A DNA stretch of 33,326 nucleotides, from positions 1 through 33,326 of the forward strand of contig CALIAZ010000049.1 in the NCBI GenBank assembly GCA_938045565.1, written 5' to 3'. This document shows positions 1 to 8,495 of this stretch, in pieces (position 1 is the first letter of the stretch; each line of letters begins with the position of its first letter). This stretch comes from an uncultured Atopobium sp. Lineage in GTDB: Bacteria; Actinomycetota; Coriobacteriia; Coriobacteriales; Atopobiaceae. A program made the position numbers and the translations under genes. The notes under the pieces are model-generated. The model searched no databases, was not told the origin of the DNA, and saw nothing but the letters and a program-made list of their open reading frames with translations.

Positions 1-734
1 CGCTTATTCCCGTTCATCACCTGGAAGGCCACCTGCTGGCCAACCTGTTTGAGACGCCCGATCTGCAGCCGCCGTTTGTGGCCAGTCTGGTCTCGGGCGG
101 CAATACTATGTTGGTACACGTGCGTGCCTGGGGAGATTACGTGGTCCTGGGCTCCACCATCGACGACGCCGTGGGCGAGGCCTTTGACAAGGTTGCTAAG
201 GCGCTGGGTCTGGGTTATCCAGGCGGACCGGTAATCAGCAAACTCGCAGCTCAGGGCAACCCCAAGGCCATCCACTTCCCGCGTGCGATGATGCACAGCG
301 GCGACTATTCCTTTAGTCTTTCCGGCCTAAAGACCGCCGTTATTACCTACATTGAGGGCGGGAACCGCGCAGGTAGAGCCATCAATCTGCCCGACTTGGC
401 CGCTTCGTTTGAGCAGGCGGTTATTGACGTGCAGGTTGCAAAGGCTAAAACCGCTGTTGAGGAGACGGGTGTCTCCGACTTCTGCGTGGGCGGCGGTGTT
501 GCTGCCAACCCCGCGCTCAGAGCTGCATATAAGGAAACCTTTGGTCGTATGGGTGTTCGAGTGACGGTGCCCCCGATGTCGGTTTGTGGCGACAACGCCG
601 CAATGATTGCCGTCGGCGCACTTCGTAGCTACCGTACACAGGGTTTCTCGCCATTGACCTTGGATGCAAACCCCAACGCGCAGCTGGGATCGTGGTCGTC
701 GGATGTGGCGCCCGTTGTCCCAAGCGGCATGTAA
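1..734 (+). CDS. tsaD: TsaD, tRNA N6-threonylcarbamoyladenosine transferase (3' part, 5' end outside window)
   Basis: The reading frame is open from base 3 to the TAA at 732-734 and lacks its N-terminus, so this is the C-terminal two thirds of the protein. TsaD transfers threonylcarbamoyl from threonylcarbamoyl-AMP to A37 of ANN-decoding tRNAs, in the cytoplasm with TsaB and TsaE. The metal-binding HHLEGH motif lies at the very start of the visible frame. It is followed by the ASKH-fold glycine-rich SLVSGGNT segment, the STIDDAVGEAFDKVAK signature, FSLSGLKT, GGVAANPALR, and the third metal ligand in VCGDNAAMIA. All expected motifs of the visible part are present. The downstream nadE ribosome binding site overlaps the stop codon, so the two are probably co-transcribed. 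A GTG at 78 could be read as a start but lies inside the conserved domain. Confidence 0.95.
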   Translation, partial: LIPVHHLEGHLLANLFETPDLQPPFVASLVSGGNTMLVHVRAWGDYVVLGSTIDDAVGEAFDKVAKALGLGYPGGPVISKLAAQGNPKAIHFPRAMMHSGDYSFSLSGLKTAVITYIEGGNRAGRAINLPDLAASFEQAVIDVQVAKAKTAVEETGVSDFCVGGGVAANPALRAAYKETFGRMGVRVTVPPMSVCGDNAAMIAVGALRSYRTQGFSPLTLDANPNAQLGSWSSDVAPVVPSGM

Positions 735-744
735 GGAGGCCATT

Positions 745-2778
745 GTGCAAGACGGATTTATCAAAGTTGCAAGTATCACGCCGCGCGTTCGCGTGGCCGA
801 CGTGGCGTTTAACGTGGAGAGCTGCCTTGCTGCCATCGAAGAAGCCGCAGGTAATCGCGGCGCCAAGGTGGTCGTGCTGCCCGAGCTCTGCATTACGGGC
901 TATACCTGCGAGGACCTGTTCTGGCAGGATGCCCTCCTGGACGCGGCCGAGCGTGGACTGGTCTCGATTGCCGCTCGCACGGCCGACGTCGACGCGTTGC
1001 TGCTGCTAGGACTGCCTGTTCGCGTGGCCGGCAAGCTCTACAACTGCGCCGCCGTTCTCTTTAGGGGAGAGCTTTTGGGCCTGGTGCCCAAGCGCTACGT
1101 GCCCATGTACAACGAGTTTTACGAGGGTCGACACTTTGTTTCTGGCCCCAAGACCGTCACCAGTGTGGACTTTGGCCTGCTCGGCGAGGTGCCGTTTGGC
1201 ACCAACCAGCTGTTTGCGTGCGACACCATCCCTGAGCTGGTTGTGGGCGCGGAGATCTGCGAGGACCTCTGGGTGCCTATGCCGCCGTCAAACGCGCACG
1301 CCGTCGCCGGCGCCACGTTGATCTGCAACTTGTCCGCGTCGCCCGCGCTGGCCGGCAAGTCCGCGTACCGTCGTCAGCTGGTTGCGCAGCAGAGCGCGCG
1401 TCTGATCTGCGGCTACGTTTACGCAAGCGCAGGTGAGGGCGAGTCTACGACTGATTTGGTTTTCTCGGGCCACGATCTTGTTGTCGAGAATGGCTGTGTG
1501 CTTGCCGACTCGGGCGTGTTTGGCGAGGGTATCGCCGTGTCCGAGATTGACGTGCTGTCGCTGGCAGCCGATCGCAGGCGCATGTCGACGTTTGAGGTTG
1601 CTCCGACGCCGGAGGACTACAAGCACCTGACCACGTATTTCTCGCTGGAGTTTGACGGCGTGGACGGTGCACATGACGCTGCAGGTTGCGGCCACGACGG
1701 CGAGGGAAGCGAGGGCGTCGAACTTGCTATTCGCACGCCGCTGAACAGGTACGTTGACCCGCATCCGTTTGTGCCCGCGATGGACGACGCTCGTGCGGCG
1801 CGCTGCGAGGAGATTCTGTCGATTCAGGCTCATGGTTTAGCTTCAAGGCTGGCGCACACTGGCTCTGATCACGCGGTTATTGGCATTTCGGGTGGACTTG
1901 ACTCAACGTTGGCTCTTCTCGTCACCGTGCGAGCCTTTGACCAGCTGGGATATGACCGCTCGGGCATTGTAGCTGTGACGATGCCGGGATTTGGCACCAC
2001 TGACCGCACGTACACTAACGCGATCGAGCTAGTGCAGTCGCTTGGCGCCGACCTGCGCGAGATTTCCATTGTGGATTCCGTGCTGCAGCACTTCGCCGAC
2101 ATCGGTCACGACCAGGACGTTCACGATGTTGTGTACGAAAACTCTCAGGCTCGCGAGCGCACACAGATCCTGATGGACGTTGCCAACCAGGTGGGCGGCA
2201 TGGTTATTGGCACGGGCGACCTCTCTGAGCTGGCGCTTGGCTGGGCAACATACAACGGCGACCAGATGTCCATGTACGGCGTAAACGCTTCGGTGCCAAA
2301 AACGCTGGTCAGATATCTTGTTGACTACTGCGCCGACACGTATGAGGAGCAGGGTGAGGATGAAATTGCTCACGTTTTGCGCGACGTTTTGGACACGCCA
2401 GTTTCTCCTGAGTTACTGCCATCTGCGGCGGACGGTTCTATTGAGCAGAAGACGGAGGACCTAGTTGGCCCTTATGAGCTGCACGATTTCTTCTTGTTCC
2501 ATGTGCTTCGTCATGGAAGTGGTCCACTAAAGGTTTTGCGTCTTGCCGAGTGTGCATTTGGTACAAATACTGACCAGGAGGTCTACGACCACGAGACTAT
2601 CGTGCATTGGTTGAAGGTGTTCTACCGCCGCTTCTTCTCGCAGCAGTTCAAGCGCTCGGCGATGCCTGACGGACCAAAGGTTGGCTCGGTTTCGCTTTCT
2701 CCGCGCGGCGATTTGCGTATGCCATCCGACGCTTCTAGCTCGCTTTGGCTCTCTGAACTGGAGAGCTTGGACGCGTAG
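745..2778 (+). CDS. nadE: Glutamine-dependent NAD+ synthetase
   Basis: Predicted 677-residue two-domain enzyme that converts nicotinate adenine dinucleotide to NAD+ with ATP, using ammonia from glutamine. The N-terminal nitrilase-type amidase domain (about 1-290) carries the E-K-C triad: Glu47 in VLPEL, Lys116 in LVPKRY, Cys172 in AEICEDLW. The C-terminal synthetase domain has the pyrophosphate loop SGGLDS at 382-387 and the GTGDLSELALGWATYNGD substrate segment. The length is normal for the bacterial long form. The start is taken as GTG 745 because AAGGAGG at 733-739 lies 5 bases upstream. Longer in-frame starts would extend back into tsaD and have no ribosome binding site. The RBS overlaps the tsaD stop codon, suggesting coupling. 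A strong terminator follows. Confidence 0.94.
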   Translation: MQDGFIKVASITPRVRVADVAFNVESCLAAIEEAAGNRGAKVVVLPELCITGYTCEDLFWQDALLDAAERGLVSIAARTADVDALLLLGLPVRVAGKLYNCAAVLFRGELLGLVPKRYVPMYNEFYEGRHFVSGPKTVTSVDFGLLGEVPFGTNQLFACDTIPELVVGAEICEDLWVPMPPSNAHAVAGATLICNLSASPALAGKSAYRRQLVAQQSARLICGYVYASAGEGESTTDLVFSGHDLVVENGCVLADSGVFGEGIAVSEIDVLSLAADRRRMSTFEVAPTPEDYKHLTTYFSLEFDGVDGAHDAAGCGHDGEGSEGVELAIRTPLNRYVDPHPFVPAMDDARAARCEEILSIQAHGLASRLAHTGSDHAVIGISGGLDSTLALLVTVRAFDQLGYDRSGIVAVTMPGFGTTDRTYTNAIELVQSLGADLREISIVDSVLQHFADIGHDQDVHDVVYENSQARERTQILMDVANQVGGMVIGTGDLSELALGWATYNGDQMSMYGVNASVPKTLVRYLVDYCADTYEEQGEDEIAHVLRDVLDTPVSPELLPSAADGSIEQKTEDLVGPYELHDFFLFHVLRHGSGPLKVLRLAECAFGTNTDQEVYDHETIVHWLKVFYRRFFSQQFKRSAMPDGPKVGSVSLSPRGDLRMPSDASSSLWLSELESLDA

Positions 2779-2829
2779 CACGCAGCGCGGTAGAGCGTAG
2801 CACGATAGCACGTATTTCTTAGACGTTCT

Positions 2830-2869
2830 GTACCCGTCTATTCATGTAAATGAATAGCCGGGTACTTTT
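2830..2869 (+). terminator. Intrinsic terminator of the tsaD-nadE unit
   Basis: The 15-base arms 2830-2844 and 2851-2865 are complementary except for one mismatch, with a 6-base loop, and are followed by TTTT. It lies 52 bases after the nadE stop codon. Confidence 0.85.
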
Positions 2870-2933
2870 ATGCAGGTTGATTTTTGCTACGAGTAGGGAA
2901 GAGGTGTTTTTATCTCAAAAATGGCCCCCAAGT

Positions 2934-3112
2934 GGTAAAAAATGCGTTTATTTGGGGATTACAGAAATAACAGGATTCTATGCATTAAATCTACCTGCTG
3001 TTTTGTTTCGGACAAATAATCAAAAATCTGGATAGAATTTTTTACCTGTTCAAATGTAGGTGCAATTTTTCTGAATACTCCATTTCATCCCCAACTAAAC
3101 GCATTTTTTACC
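2934..3112. repeat. 26-bp inverted repeat pair in the nadE-groES intergenic region
   Basis: The left copy at 2934-2959 begins GGTAAAAAATGCGTTTA and ends TTGGGGAT. The right copy at 3087-3112 is its reverse complement with one mismatch in 26. Similarity continues outward as a looser GGCC/CCAA stretch on both sides. A third, shorter core (ATTTTTTACC, 3037-3046) lies between them in the same orientation as the right copy. The 127 bases between the arms are AT-rich and hold no credible gene. The arrangement could be a small non-autonomous element (MITE-like) or a pair of regulator sites; the sequence alone does not decide. Confidence 0.6.
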
Positions 3113-3442
3113 CAAATTGGCCCCTCCCAAAGAGGTGCTCATTTTTCCTATGCAAAATCACGAATATTGCCCGTACAATATGCACGCAGCAAATAATTGT
3201 GCCAAAAATTATGCTAATGGCAAGAATCTGCAGGTCGACACCACTCGGCGTGCGCACCCGCCGACCGCAAACCGCGCTTACCAGCAGCTCAGCCCCGCCG
3301 CGTGCCTGTTCGCCGCCTGCGTTCCGCTCGTATGCCGCCCGTATTCCCTCCGCCCTCCGCCAGCACTCTGGCTGCGCCCTACTAGCCAGCACATAACCGT
3401 TGACGGCTTATACTGCACGCCTACAGAAAATCTAAGTCGGTT

Positions 3443-3472
3443 TTGTAAGATTTTCCCAATATTTTGTATAAA
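3443..3472 (+). promoter_or_regulatory. Candidate promoter for groES-groEL
   Basis: TTGTAA at 3443-3448 and TATAAA at 3467-3472 are separated by 18 bases, about 88 bases upstream of the groES start. A second candidate, TTGACG at 3400-3405 with TACAGA at 3422-3427 (16-base spacer), lies just upstream. Both are pattern matches only. Confidence 0.35.
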
Positions 3473-3559
3473 TTGTTTTTCTGTGTGGAATAACTAATAG
3501 CGTTGGAAAAGGGCGCTTGGCGCCAATATCGGGCTTAGCCCGAAAGGGAGGTTTTCATT

Positions 3560-3850
3560 ATGAATTTGAAGCCACTTGGAGATCGTGTTCTGGTAAAGCC
3601 TGCTCCAAAAGAGGAGAAGACATCCTCTGGTCTCTACATTGCATCCGCAGCTCAGGAGCTCCCTCAGCGCGGTGAGGTCCTCGCAGTTGGAACTGGCAAG
3701 CTTGATCAGAATGGCAATCGCATCGCTCTTGATGTCAAAGTCGGCGACCAGGTATTTTACGGCAAGTTCGGCGGCACCGAGGTCAAGGTAGACGGCGAGG
3801 AGCTCCTGCTTCTTCGTGCTGACGACATTCTTGCAGTCCTCGAGGACTAA
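3560..3850 (+). CDS. groES: Co-chaperonin GroES
   Basis: A 96-residue cytoplasmic co-chaperonin that caps the GroEL ring as a heptamer. The opening NLKPLGDRVLVKP and the late DVKVGDQVFYGKFGGTEVK stretch are family signatures, and the length is typical. The ATG at 3560 is preceded by GGGAGG at 3546-3551. groEL follows after 94 bases in the same direction, the classical bicistronic arrangement. Codon usage is highly biased and matches groEL, as expected for abundant proteins. Confidence 0.97.
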   Translation: MNLKPLGDRVLVKPAPKEEKTSSGLYIASAAQELPQRGEVLAVGTGKLDQNGNRIALDVKVGDQVFYGKFGGTEVKVDGEELLLLRADDILAVLED

Positions 3851-3944
3851 TCGCTCGCAGCTCGTTTGCTCTTGGCTCGTCCGCTCGCTGCCCATTTGCA
3901 GCTTGTTTATTCACGTGTAAGTTCAGCTATTTTGGAGGAATACC

Positions 3945-5582
3945 ATGGCTAAAGATATCGATTTTGGCACCGATGCTCGTGCCAAGCTTGCTAAGGGAGT
4001 AAATACCCTAGCAGATGCCGTAACCACCACTCTTGGACCTAAGGGTCGCTACGTTGCACTGCAGCGTTCTTATGGTGCACCAACCATCACTAACGATGGC
4101 GTCTCCGTTGCTCGCGAGATTGAGCTCAAGGACCCAGTAGAGAACATGGGCGCTCAGCTGGTCAAAGAGGTTGCAACCAAGACTAATGACACCGTCGGTG
4201 ACGGTACCACCACCGCAACCCTGCTTGCACAGGTCATCGTTAACGAGGGCCTCCGCAACGTTGCTGCTGGTGCAAACCCAATTGCAATCCGCCGCGGTGT
4301 CGACAAGGCTGTTGAGGCTGTTGTTGCTCAGATGAAGGGCATCGCAAAGGACGTCTCTACCAAGCAGCAGATTGCTTCCGTCGGCACCATTTCCGCTGGT
4401 GATTCAGTCATCGGCGGTAAGATTTCTGACGCTATGGATGTTGTCGGCAAGGATGGCGTCATTACCGTTGAGGAGTCCCAGACCTTCGGCATCGATATCG
4501 ACACCGTTGAGGGCATGCAGTTTGATAAGGGCTACGTTTCCCCTTACTTTGCAACAAACAACGAGACTCTCACCGCTGAGCTGGACAATCCTTACATCCT
4601 GATGACCGACAACAAGATTTCCTCCATTCAGGATATCTTGCCAATTCTTGAGGCAGTCCAGAAGCAGGGCGCACCTCTGCTCATCATTGCTGAGGACGTT
4701 GACGGCGAGGCTCTGACCACCCTCATTCTTAACAAGCTCCGCGGCGTTCTGAACGTCTGCGCAATCAAGGCTCCAGCATACGGCGACCGTCGTAAGCGTA
4801 TGCTCGAGGACATTGCTGTTCTCACCGGCGGCCAGGCAGTCATTAAGGAGCTTGGCGTTAACCTCAACGAGATTACCGCTGATATGCTCGGCCGTGCTAA
4901 GTCCGTCAAGGTCACCAAGGAGACTACTACCATCGTTGGTGGCGCTGGCTCCAAGGATGCAATCGACGAGCGCATCGCTCAGATCAAGGCTGAGATTGAC
5001 AACACCACTTCTGACTTTGACCGCGAGAAGCTCCAGGAGCGCCTTGCTAAACTTGCTGGCGGCGTTGCTGTCATTAAGGTTGGCGCAGCTACCGAGGTTG
5101 AGCTCAAGGAGATTAAGCACCGTATCGAGGACGCTCTTCAGGCAACTCGCGCAGCTGTTGAGGAGGGTATTGTCGCAGGTGGCGGCGTTGCCTTCTTGGC
5201 TGCAGCTTCCGTTCTTGATAGCGTTCAGACCTCTGACGCAGACGAGAAGATCGGCGTTGAGATCATCCGCAAGGCACTTGAGGCTCCAGTCCGCACCATT
5301 GCTAACAACGCTGGCTTTGAGGGCAGCGTAGTTGTCGAGAAGATCAAGGCACTCCCAACCGGCCAGGGTCTTGATTCCGCTTCCGGCCAGTATGGCGACA
5401 TGATTGAGATGGGCGTTCTTGACCCAGTCAAGGTCACCCGCACCACGCTTCAGAACGCAGCTTCTGTTGCATCTCTTATCCTTATCACCGAGGCAACTGT
5501 TTCCGAGATGCCAAAGGACACCACCATCGAGGAGTCCATTTCTCGCGCAGCTGCTCAGGGCGGCCAGGGCGGCATGTACTAA
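3945..5582 (+). CDS. groL: Chaperonin GroEL
   Basis: A 545-residue ATP-dependent chaperonin that forms the double heptameric ring with GroES. The ATP-binding signatures TLGPKGR (near residue 30) and VGDGTTTATLLAQ (near 85) are visible. So are the apical-domain segment and the equatorial signature AAVEEGIVAGGGVA. The protein ends in a short glycine/methionine-type tail (GGQGGMY). The ATG at 3945 is preceded by GGAGG at 3933-3937. It is full length with no internal irregularity. It is the last gene of the groES-groEL unit; a terminator begins about 20 bases after the stop. Confidence 0.98.
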   Translation: MAKDIDFGTDARAKLAKGVNTLADAVTTTLGPKGRYVALQRSYGAPTITNDGVSVAREIELKDPVENMGAQLVKEVATKTNDTVGDGTTTATLLAQVIVNEGLRNVAAGANPIAIRRGVDKAVEAVVAQMKGIAKDVSTKQQIASVGTISAGDSVIGGKISDAMDVVGKDGVITVEESQTFGIDIDTVEGMQFDKGYVSPYFATNNETLTAELDNPYILMTDNKISSIQDILPILEAVQKQGAPLLIIAEDVDGEALTTLILNKLRGVLNVCAIKAPAYGDRRKRMLEDIAVLTGGQAVIKELGVNLNEITADMLGRAKSVKVTKETTTIVGGAGSKDAIDERIAQIKAEIDNTTSDFDREKLQERLAKLAGGVAVIKVGAATEVELKEIKHRIEDALQATRAAVEEGIVAGGGVAFLAAASVLDSVQTSDADEKIGVEIIRKALEAPVRTIANNAGFEGSVVVEKIKALPTGQGLDSASGQYGDMIEMGVLDPVKVTRTTLQNAASVASLILITEATVSEMPKDTTIEESISRAAAQGGQGGMY

Positions 5583-5603
5583 TCCGCACCTCCAACAAAC
5601 TGC

Positions 5604-5638
5604 AATCGGGTTCAGCTTCGCGCTGGGCCCGATTTTTT
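5604..5638 (+). terminator. Intrinsic terminator after groEL
   Basis: The arms 5604-5616 and 5622-5634 pair over 13 positions with two G-T type pairs and a short TTCGC loop, followed by TTTTTT at 5633-5638. Confidence 0.88.
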
Positions 5639-5852
5639 GAGCTGCTCCCACTTTTTTGACGCTGTACCCACTTGGCGAGAAAACCGTCTCGCTGTAACCG
5701 CAATGTTTGCCGCTTAGTACCCATTAATCGAAATCGTATGAATGTGACGTCATTTGAGCAGAATTATTGGTCGTCACAGGTTAAAATGTTTATTTGCTGT
5801 AGCGGCCAGGTTGCATGACCGCTTCGACACGCGCCAAAGGAGAGGAGGCACC

Positions 5853-7220
5853 ATGGCACAGAACCAGAATCGTAACGAGGAGCGAGATTTTCTCGACGAC
5901 CTCATTGATATCCAGGACTCCCTGCAGGTGCTTTCCAACCCGCTCGACGCGCTGATGGGAAGCCTGTCTATTGACCCAAACACGGACAAGCCGTTTGAGC
6001 CAATGGACTACAAGGAAATTCCCTGGTCAAACGCCAATCGCTGCCTGAGGTGCGCCTCTGGAAAAGCCGAGGCATGTTCTCGCTGTCTTGACGTTTGCCC
6101 AGCTAATTGCATTGATATCCATAACCAATCCGTACGTATCGACGATGAGGCCTGCCTTCAGTGCGGACTCTGCGTTGCCGCGTGCCCAACCGAGACGTTC
6201 AACACGCGCCGCCATACGTCCCGCATGCTGTATGACCAGGTAGCTCGCGCGGCCTCCGCGTACGAGCAGTGCTACATTACCTGCACACGCGCTCTGGCGA
6301 GAAAACCTGAGGGCAACGAGATTTGCCTGCCTTGCGTGGGTATGCTCTCGGCCGACATTTGGTTCTCGATCCTTACGGACTTTGACAACGTAAGCGTTTA
6401 TCTGCCGCTGGGTGTTTGCGACCGTTGTCGCACCACCACTGGTGAGGAAGCATATTCTCAAGCCATCGCTATCGCTGAGGAGTGGACGGGTGCTACGGTT
6501 GGCCTTGAGGTTGACGGCAACAACCTCAACCACAACTTTACGCGCGCCTACATCCGTTCGCAGTTCATCTCCAACGCGATGAACGGTGCAGAACGTCTGG
6601 TATCTGCTTCGACGCCTATTCTTGCGGGTGCAAAGGCAATTGCTGACCGCATTAATGATCACGCTCGCTCTCTGGATAAACTCCAGACACAACTCGATGA
6701 CGTGATGGGTCTTCGCACTACAGACATGAGGCAGTCCATGCTCACACAGGATCGCCGTCTGGTCATGGGCGCACTTCAGCACGACCCAGAGCTTGCCCCT
6801 TACGTGAAGCTTGCGGCTCCTATCTGGGATTCCAGTAAGTGCACGGTTTGCGGCGATTGCAAAAATACCTGTACGACGCACGCTATCAACATCGACGAAC
6901 GTGGCAAGCTGACCATCAAGATGCCGTTCTGCGTCAACTGCGAGGCCTGCGTAATTGTTTGCCCTGAACCCGGCGCGCTTACGATGGTGCCGATGGATAC
7001 CTCTGAGCTGGTTGTTCGTGACCGCAAGGCCGAGGAGACCGAGCGTCTTGAGGCCTTGGCTCGTCGTAAAGCTCGCTTCGTGTTTGACACTGGTAAGGAG
7101 CAGCTCAAACATCTAGCCACTGAGCTCATCGAGGATTCGGATGCGGATGCTGCCAAGAGCCCAACTACAGATTCCGCCACCTCTGCACAACAGCTTCCAA
7201 AAGAGGATAATGGGGAGTAG
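5853..7220 (+). CDS. Multi-cluster 4Fe-4S ferredoxin-like protein
   Basis: A predicted soluble 455-residue iron-sulfur protein. Residues 64-115 hold a cysteine-rich segment (C64, C67, C75, C78, C82, C86) followed by a classical CxxCxxCxxxCP cluster (C101, C104, C107, C111). A central region (about 120-325) has further cysteines (C140, C144, C158, C161, C189, C192) that could bind another metal centre. Two more 4Fe-4S motifs follow at C330-C340 and C360-C370. The C-terminus is a charged, low-complexity tail. This looks like an electron-transfer or regulatory ferredoxin of anaerobic actinobacteria; I do not recognise a specific partner and no redox enzyme is adjacent. ATG 5853 is chosen because GGAGAGGAGG at 5838-5847 lies 5 bases upstream. 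ychF follows after 94 bases. Confidence 0.8.
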   Translation: MAQNQNRNEERDFLDDLIDIQDSLQVLSNPLDALMGSLSIDPNTDKPFEPMDYKEIPWSNANRCLRCASGKAEACSRCLDVCPANCIDIHNQSVRIDDEACLQCGLCVAACPTETFNTRRHTSRMLYDQVARAASAYEQCYITCTRALARKPEGNEICLPCVGMLSADIWFSILTDFDNVSVYLPLGVCDRCRTTTGEEAYSQAIAIAEEWTGATVGLEVDGNNLNHNFTRAYIRSQFISNAMNGAERLVSASTPILAGAKAIADRINDHARSLDKLQTQLDDVMGLRTTDMRQSMLTQDRRLVMGALQHDPELAPYVKLAAPIWDSSKCTVCGDCKNTCTTHAINIDERGKLTIKMPFCVNCEACVIVCPEPGALTMVPMDTSELVVRDRKAEETERLEALARRKARFVFDTGKEQLKHLATELIEDSDADAAKSPTTDSATSAQQLPKEDNGE

Positions 7221-7265
7221 CAAGCGGCTGCTAACACAGAGCACAACGCTTCTAGCTCCACGTTC

Positions 7266-7277
7266 TTCTCGCGAGAA
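7266..7277. repeat. Perfect palindrome TTCTCGCGAGAA between the Fe-S gene and ychF
   Basis: Two GCGAGAA words in opposite orientation overlap to form a perfect 12-bp palindrome in the 94-base gap upstream of ychF. It is one of the sixteen GCGAGAA copies discussed in the findings. It has no T-run, so it is not a terminator. Confidence 0.7.
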
Positions 7278-7314
7278 ATACAAGTAACCGTCCACCGACA
7301 ACAAGAGGACTCAC

Positions 7315-8379
7315 ATGTCGCTTTCAATTGGTATCGTTGGCCTGCCAAACGTTGGTAAATCTACGCTGTTCACCGCATTGACCCGCAAGGGTGGCCTGGC
7401 TGCAAATTACCCGTTTGCCACTATCGACCCTAACGTGGGCATTGTTGACGTGCCCGACGCAAGGCTTCAGAAGCTGGCAGAGATTGTTAATCCTGGCCGT
7501 ATTATGCCTGCAACTGTTGAGTTTGTGGACATCGCTGGCCTGGTCAAAGGCGCAAACGAGGGTGAGGGTCTGGGCAACCAGTTCCTGGCAAACATTCGCA
7601 ACACTGACGCTATCTGCGAGGTTGTTCGCTATTTCAAGGACCCCGACGTCATTCACGTTGAGGGTCGTGTCAATCCTGACGAGGACGTTGACATCATTCA
7701 GACGGAGCTTATCCTTGCTGACCTGGGCACTATTGAGCGTGCCTTGCCTAAGCTGGAGAAAGAAGCCAAGCGCGATAAGGACCTCCAGCCTAAGCTTAAC
7801 GTGGCAAAGCGCCTTCAGGAGTGGCTGAACGAAGGCAATCGCGCCGCTGACATGGAGATGACCGATGAGGAGTGCCTGGCTGCCCGCGATCTCTTCCTGC
7901 TTACTATGAAGCCAATCCTGTACGTCGCAAACGTTGACGAGGACATGCTCACCGAGCCGGCTCCTGTTATTAATGGCGTTGAGTCCATCCCTGTTTGCGC
8001 AGGTGTCGAGGCTGAGCTTGCTGATCTTGACCCAGAGGAGGCTGCTGAGTATCTGGAGTCCCTGGGACTTGAGCACTCCGGCCTGGAGACGCTTGCCCAG
8101 GCAGCATACAAGCTGCTTGGTCTGCAGAGTTACTTTACCGCAGGTCCCATGGAGGTCAGGGCGTGGACCGTCCGCATTGGCGCTAAGGCTCCCGAGGCTG
8201 CGGGGGTCATTCACTCCGACTTTGAGCGCGGCTTCATCAAGGCCGAGGTTGCCAGCTACAACGATTACGTGGAGCTCGGCGGCGAGGCTGGATGTAAAGC
8301 CGCGGGCAAGCTGCGTATCGAGGGCAAGGATTACGTGGTCGAGGACGGCGACGTCATGCACTTCCGTTTTAACGTCTAA
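7315..8379 (+). CDS. ychF: YchF/OLA1-family ribosome-associated ATPase
   Basis: A 354-residue member of the Obg-like P-loop family that hydrolyses ATP better than GTP. It associates with ribosomes and is linked to stress and redox responses. The Walker A sequence GLPNVGKS lies at residues 9-16. The switch-like DIAGLVKGANEGEGLGN segment and the family-specific C-terminal TGS-like domain (MEVRAWTVRIGAKAPEAAG, then GKDYVVEDGDVMHFRFNV) are present. The length is typical. The start ATG 7315 is preceded by AGAGGA. A strong hairpin terminator follows. Confidence 0.96.
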   Translation: MSLSIGIVGLPNVGKSTLFTALTRKGGLAANYPFATIDPNVGIVDVPDARLQKLAEIVNPGRIMPATVEFVDIAGLVKGANEGEGLGNQFLANIRNTDAICEVVRYFKDPDVIHVEGRVNPDEDVDIIQTELILADLGTIERALPKLEKEAKRDKDLQPKLNVAKRLQEWLNEGNRAADMEMTDEECLAARDLFLLTMKPILYVANVDEDMLTEPAPVINGVESIPVCAGVEAELADLDPEEAAEYLESLGLEHSGLETLAQAAYKLLGLQSYFTAGPMEVRAWTVRIGAKAPEAAGVIHSDFERGFIKAEVASYNDYVELGGEAGCKAAGKLRIEGKDYVVEDGDVMHFRFNV

Positions 8380-8406
8380 GCCACAAAATCGCTAACAGTA
8401 AACAAG

Positions 8407-8442
8407 AACGGGCGAGAAGATCGGTCTTCTCGCCCGTTTTTG
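8407..8442 (+). terminator. Intrinsic terminator after ychF, built from an inverted GCGAGAA pair
   Basis: The arms AACGGGCGAGAAGA (8407-8420) and TCTTCTCGCCCGTT (8425-8438) are perfectly complementary with a TCGG tetraloop, followed by a T-run. It lies between convergent ychF and the LCP gene. The stem contains the repeated word GCGAGAA in both arms. Confidence 0.92.
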
Positions 8443-8495
8443 TGTGGGGTGGGGTGGTGTCGCGGGTCACACGTCACCGTGGGTCGCGCGTGCCG

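Larger units (their letters stand above)
2870..3559. other. Long intergenic region upstream of groES
   Basis: No convincing gene is seen in these 690 bases: the open frames lack ribosome binding sites and recognisable protein content. The first 350 bases are AT-rich and contain the inverted repeat pair. About 3230-3400 is abruptly GC-rich, with many CCG/GCC words and a direct repeat GCCAGCAC at 3359-3366 and 3385-3392. The last 150 bases are AT-rich again and hold the likely groES promoter. The leader just before groES has two small hairpins, GGGCGCTTGGCGCC (about 3508-3521) and CGGGCTTAGCCCG (about 3530-3542). I saw no complete CIRCE element (TTAGCACTC-N9-GAGTGCTAA) and no HAIR box, so the heat-shock control is not evident. 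Confidence 0.5.

Noticed and set aside
3232..3243. CTGCAGGTCGAC, identical to part of a common cloning polylinker, at the AT-rich to GC-rich change
   Set aside because: Only 12 bases match and the flanks do not continue as vector. Coincidence is more likely than a chimeric assembly.
3350..3400. Possible CIRCE or HAIR heat-shock operator before groES
   Set aside because: Only isolated GCACTC or GCCAGCAC words are present; the required inverted repeat is missing.
3108..3497. Open frames of 94 to 126 codons on both strands upstream of groES
   Set aside because: No RBS, no recognisable protein pattern, and they cross the repeats and promoter candidates.
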